Origin: Candidatus Zixiibacteriota bacterium
Lineage (GTDB): Bacteria > Zixibacteria > MSB-5A5 > GN15 > PGXB01
Assembly (NCBI GenBank): GCA_030642025.1
Contig: DAOWOO010000003.1
Location: forward strand, 1-16,066
DNA length: 16,066 nt
Reading direction: 5' to 3'
The translations under genes were made by a program, and so were the position numbers. The stretch's first letter is position 1. Every line of letters starts with the position of its first letter. The notes beneath the pieces are model-generated. The model was not told the origin of the DNA and did not search any database. It worked only from the letters and a program-made list of their open reading frames with translations. Shown here one piece after another: positions 13,760-16,066 of this stretch.

Positions 13760-15280
13760 ATGAATACTAATCCGGCGAGTTATAGTGATGATACCGGCAG
13801 GAAAGCGTTATGGTATGTTATTGCCGCAGCGCTGGTTCTCCGGGTAATAACGGCGCTGGTCTCAGACAGCTTCAACCACCCCGATGAGAATTTCCAGATA
13901 ATGGAACAGGCCCACCGGCTGGTCTTTGGATATGGAATCATCCCCTGGGAATACCGTTTAGCGGCACGGTCCTGGTTGGTTCCCGGGGTGATGGCCGGGT
14001 TTCTCTATCCTTTTAAGCTGATTGGGCTGGATAACCCCAATATATATATCCCCGCCATAAAACTGTTAATGTCGCTTTTATCAATAATAGTATTATGGTC
14101 GGCTTACAGTATAGGGAGAGTATTGCACTCGGTACGGGCCGGAATTTTGTCGGCCCTGCTCTGTGCCATATGGTACGAGTGTATTTACTTTTCGATCAGA
14201 CCGTTATCCGAAGTATGGGCCGCAAATATATTTGTATTGTCCGTCGCACTGTTTTTAACCTCCAATGACAGTATTCGGAAAACGGTTTTGGCCGGATTTC
14301 TGGCCGCTCTCGCGATGGCTATACGCATTAACTATATCCCGGTCGTGATTGTATTCATGGCAATTCTAACTATGCGACTTGGCGGCCGGCTCCGCAAGGT
14401 CTGCCTGCTTTCATTTTTCGGTACGATCCTTCTGGTTGGTATATTTGAATGGCTGACTTTAGGCGGGTTTTATATTTCTTATATTAATCTTTATGAAATT
14501 GATAAAACGTTTTTCATGGCCGGGAATATCGGTTCGTCATTCAGCTGGGATTACCTGCTTTTCCTCGGGTACGGCTCAATGTTTATATACTGGATATTCA
14601 TAATATCCGGGTTCTGGTGCAGGCGACAAAATTGGCCGATTCTGATAATAATCCTGACAGCCTTAGTCACCCATTTACTGATTCCGGCCAAACCGCATGA
14701 GATTGATTACCGCCACATTTTTGTCATAATACCGTTTATCATGATTCTCGGGGGGATTTCGCTGGCCGAGCTTGGCGATATTATCACTCGAATTAGAAAG
14801 TACCACTTATCAATCAGCTTTATTATTGTCTTCGTGGCCATAGTATCCATCGCCGGCGCTTTCGGGGTTATTCCCGGCCAGCAAAGAGTCTATAATAACA
14901 AGCCTTTCGAGGTTTACAACCACAGCATATTTTATTCAAGTCCTCGACTCGAAGCCTATCGGTACATGTATAATCATGAGCCGATGGCGGGAGTGTACGA
15001 TGCCTCCGGCGCATGGTTCAGAAGCGGCGGCTTTTATTATCTTCACCGCGACGTACCACTCTATTTCGGCGATAATCCTCCCATATCGCCGGATTATGTC
15101 AGTCATATTCTGACCCGGTCAACCCTTCCGCCATCGATGGGTTTCGGCCTGGCGGCAACATTTGACGACATAAAAGTCTATGTCCGATCGGATAAAAATT
15201 ATCAACACAAGATTAACCCGGATTACACCAGAAATATTTACCAGAAGGGTGTCGATGACAGGATATTGATGACGCCTTAG
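13760..15280 (+). CDS. GT22-like membrane mannosyltransferase (PIG-B/ALG9 type), bacterial
   Basis: The 506-residue polytopic membrane protein has roughly ten hydrophobic segments. Its first loop carries the GT-C hallmark of glycosyltransferase family 22: HPDENFQIMEQAH (40-52), FGYGIIPWEY (56-65) and an ARSW segment (69-72), close to the PDE...Q...E.aH / WE[YW] / RS pattern of eukaryotic GPI mannosyltransferase 3 and ALG9/ALG12. A later PHEIDYRHIFVIIPF (from about residue 312) parallels the HKExRF motif of that family. The acidic pair Asp42-Glu43 would be catalytic. GT-C enzymes use polyprenyl-phosphate sugars and work on the outer face of the inner membrane. The acceptor here is unknown; cell-surface glycan or protein glycosylation is possible. 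AGGG lies about 7 nt before the ATG. It is separated from the lipoprotein gene by 59 nt. Confidence 0.83.
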   Translation: MNTNPASYSDDTGRKALWYVIAAALVLRVITALVSDSFNHPDENFQIMEQAHRLVFGYGIIPWEYRLAARSWLVPGVMAGFLYPFKLIGLDNPNIYIPAIKLLMSLLSIIVLWSAYSIGRVLHSVRAGILSALLCAIWYECIYFSIRPLSEVWAANIFVLSVALFLTSNDSIRKTVLAGFLAALAMAIRINYIPVVIVFMAILTMRLGGRLRKVCLLSFFGTILLVGIFEWLTLGGFYISYINLYEIDKTFFMAGNIGSSFSWDYLLFLGYGSMFIYWIFIISGFWCRRQNWPILIIILTALVTHLLIPAKPHEIDYRHIFVIIPFIMILGGISLAELGDIITRIRKYHLSISFIIVFVAIVSIAGAFGVIPGQQRVYNNKPFEVYNHSIFYSSPRLEAYRYMYNHEPMAGVYDASGAWFRSGGFYYLHRDVPLYFGDNPPISPDYVSHILTRSTLPPSMGFGLAATFDDIKVYVRSDKNYQHKINPDYTRNIYQKGVDDRILMTP

Positions 15281-15293
15281 AGATTGAATCGGA

Positions 15294-16066
15294 CTACTTT
15301 AGAAATACCAATCTCTTTGTAAGGCTTATCTGTGATGCAGTCATACGGTAGAAATAAACGCCCGAGGCAATCTCGCGGCCGCTATTGTCGAGACCATCCC
15401 ATTGAACACTGTGTACTCCCGCCCTGATCGAAGGGTAACGCCACTCACGCACAACCTGCCCCAGGATATTATAAATCGTCAGCCTGACCGGCGATTTCCG
15501 CGCCAGGGAGTAATTGATCGTGGTAACATGATTGAAGGGATTGGGAAAATTCTGAGACAGGGTAAACTCCGAGGGCAGAAGCTCGAATGGGTTTTCATGC
15601 ACCGGGGTTGACTCTTTGGATATCTTTCCCAGATAGATATCCGTCCCACCGGCGGAGTTGGAATACGAATACCCGATCACCATATAATTGGTACCGCTTT
15701 CCTGAAATATGGCCCGGCCGTAATCGGAAAATGACCCGCCGTACATGCCTGTCCAAAGAGTATCACCGGCCGGATTGGTCTTTACCACGAAAATATCCGA
15801 TTGCCCGGCGCCGAATGACTCCGTGGTTCCGGCCAGAAGATAGCCGCCGTCAAGCGTGGCGGTAATCGCATAGCCGCGATCATCAAAGGCGCCGCCGTAG
15901 GTATTTTCCCAAGCGACCACGCCCAGAGAATCCGTCTTAATCAGCCAGGCATCGGTGTACCCCTCCCCGGCCGAGGCGGTCCCTCCTACGAACAGAAATC
16001 CCCTGTCGATTGTGGTTTCTACGGAGTAGCCGAAATCGGCGCTGGTCCCGCCATATGTAGTGGCCC
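15294..16066 (-). CDS. Secreted repeat protein with T9SS type A sorting domain, C-terminal part
   Basis: The frame is open through the right edge of the window, so the N-terminus lies outside; 256 C-terminal residues are visible. The first part holds about three repeats of roughly 50 residues with the pattern TYGG..DDRGYAI..T.DGGYLLAGTT.S.G.GQSD....KT...GDTLW, a beta-propeller-like family common in secreted proteins. A linker with PFELLPSEF leads to the Por/T9SS type A sorting domain: TLSQNFPNPFNHVTTINY, VRLTIYNILGQVVRE, VQWDGLDNSGREIASGVYFYR, ending in KRLVFLK. Such domains direct proteins through the outer membrane via type IX secretion and are then removed. GTG at 15920 is an internal codon here, not a start, since repeats continue upstream. 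The gene is convergent with the glycosyltransferase at 13 nt. Confidence 0.92.
   Translation of the reverse strand, partial: ATTYGGTSADFGYSVETTIDRGFLFVGGTASAGEGYTDAWLIKTDSLGVVAWENTYGGAFDDRGYAITATLDGGYLLAGTTESFGAGQSDIFVVKTNPAGDTLWTGMYGGSFSDYGRAIFQESGTNYMVIGYSYSNSAGGTDIYLGKISKESTPVHENPFELLPSEFTLSQNFPNPFNHVTTINYSLARKSPVRLTIYNILGQVVREWRYPSIRAGVHSVQWDGLDNSGREIASGVYFYRMTASQISLTKRLVFLK

Noticed and set aside
1..16066. CRISPR arrays, transposases, phage genes, tRNA or rRNA genes, defence islands
   Set aside because: No regularly spaced repeats, mobile-element proteins or RNA gene signatures were seen; nearly all sequence is accounted for by core-type genes.

Overview
The window looks like a chromosomal segment from a moderate-GC, Gram-negative bacterium of the Fibrobacterota-Chlorobiota-Bacteroidota (FCB) superphylum. 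A Zixibacteria-like lineage is my best guess, by inference. The main pointer is the gene running off the right edge. It ends in a type IX secretion (Por/T9SS type A) sorting domain of the QNFPNPFN...GVYFYR kind, typical of FCB phyla outside the classical Bacteroidetes. Several lipoproteins with clear lipoboxes, an exported S41 protease and an exported amidase fit a diderm envelope. No mobile element, phage, CRISPR array, tRNA or rRNA was found.

Layout, left to right: (1) 1-395, minus: the N-terminal part of a HAD-family phosphatase, cut by the window edge, with a near-consensus promoter at 439-467. (2) 396-820: the only long gene-free stretch, holding that promoter and a weaker candidate for the next gene. 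(3) 821-2647, plus: a PDZ/S41 carboxyl-terminal protease ending in a terminator that serves both strands. (4) 2693-7650, minus: a nitrilase-superfamily amidohydrolase, a stand-alone receiver domain, and a PhaR-type DNA-binding domain fused to a phasin. An intrinsic terminator follows, and then rlmN, an exported protein with two winged-helix-like segments, and a small NTF2-like lipoprotein. (5) 7738-15280, plus: smpB, an N-acetylmuramoyl-L-alanine amidase, murI, rmuC, an M24 aminopeptidase, a fibronectin-type-III lipoprotein and a GT22-like membrane mannosyltransferase. The genes from smpB to rmuC are overlapping or at most 1 nt apart, and the aminopeptidase and lipoprotein genes overlap. (6) 15294-16066, minus: the C-terminal part of a repeat-containing secreted protein with a T9SS signal, convergent with the glycosyltransferase.

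Much of the plus cluster concerns the cell wall and envelope: an amidase to cut peptidoglycan, a racemase to supply D-glutamate, and a mannosyltransferase that probably glycosylates a lipid-linked substrate. It is mixed with translation rescue (SmpB) and genome maintenance (RmuC). The minus cluster joins carbon-storage control, ribosome modification and exported proteins of unknown role.

The most notable observations are as follows. A single protein combines a PHA-responsive DNA-binding head with a granule-binding phasin tail, and its own promoter carries a TGC-N3-GCA palindrome between -35 and -10. smpB and rlmN show the same leaderless signature: no Shine-Dalgarno, and a -10 hexamer ending exactly 7 nt before the ATG. 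The smpB/amidohydrolase promoter pair appears to share one self-complementary -35 hexamer. The glutamate racemase has Ala where the family motif has the conserved Asp.
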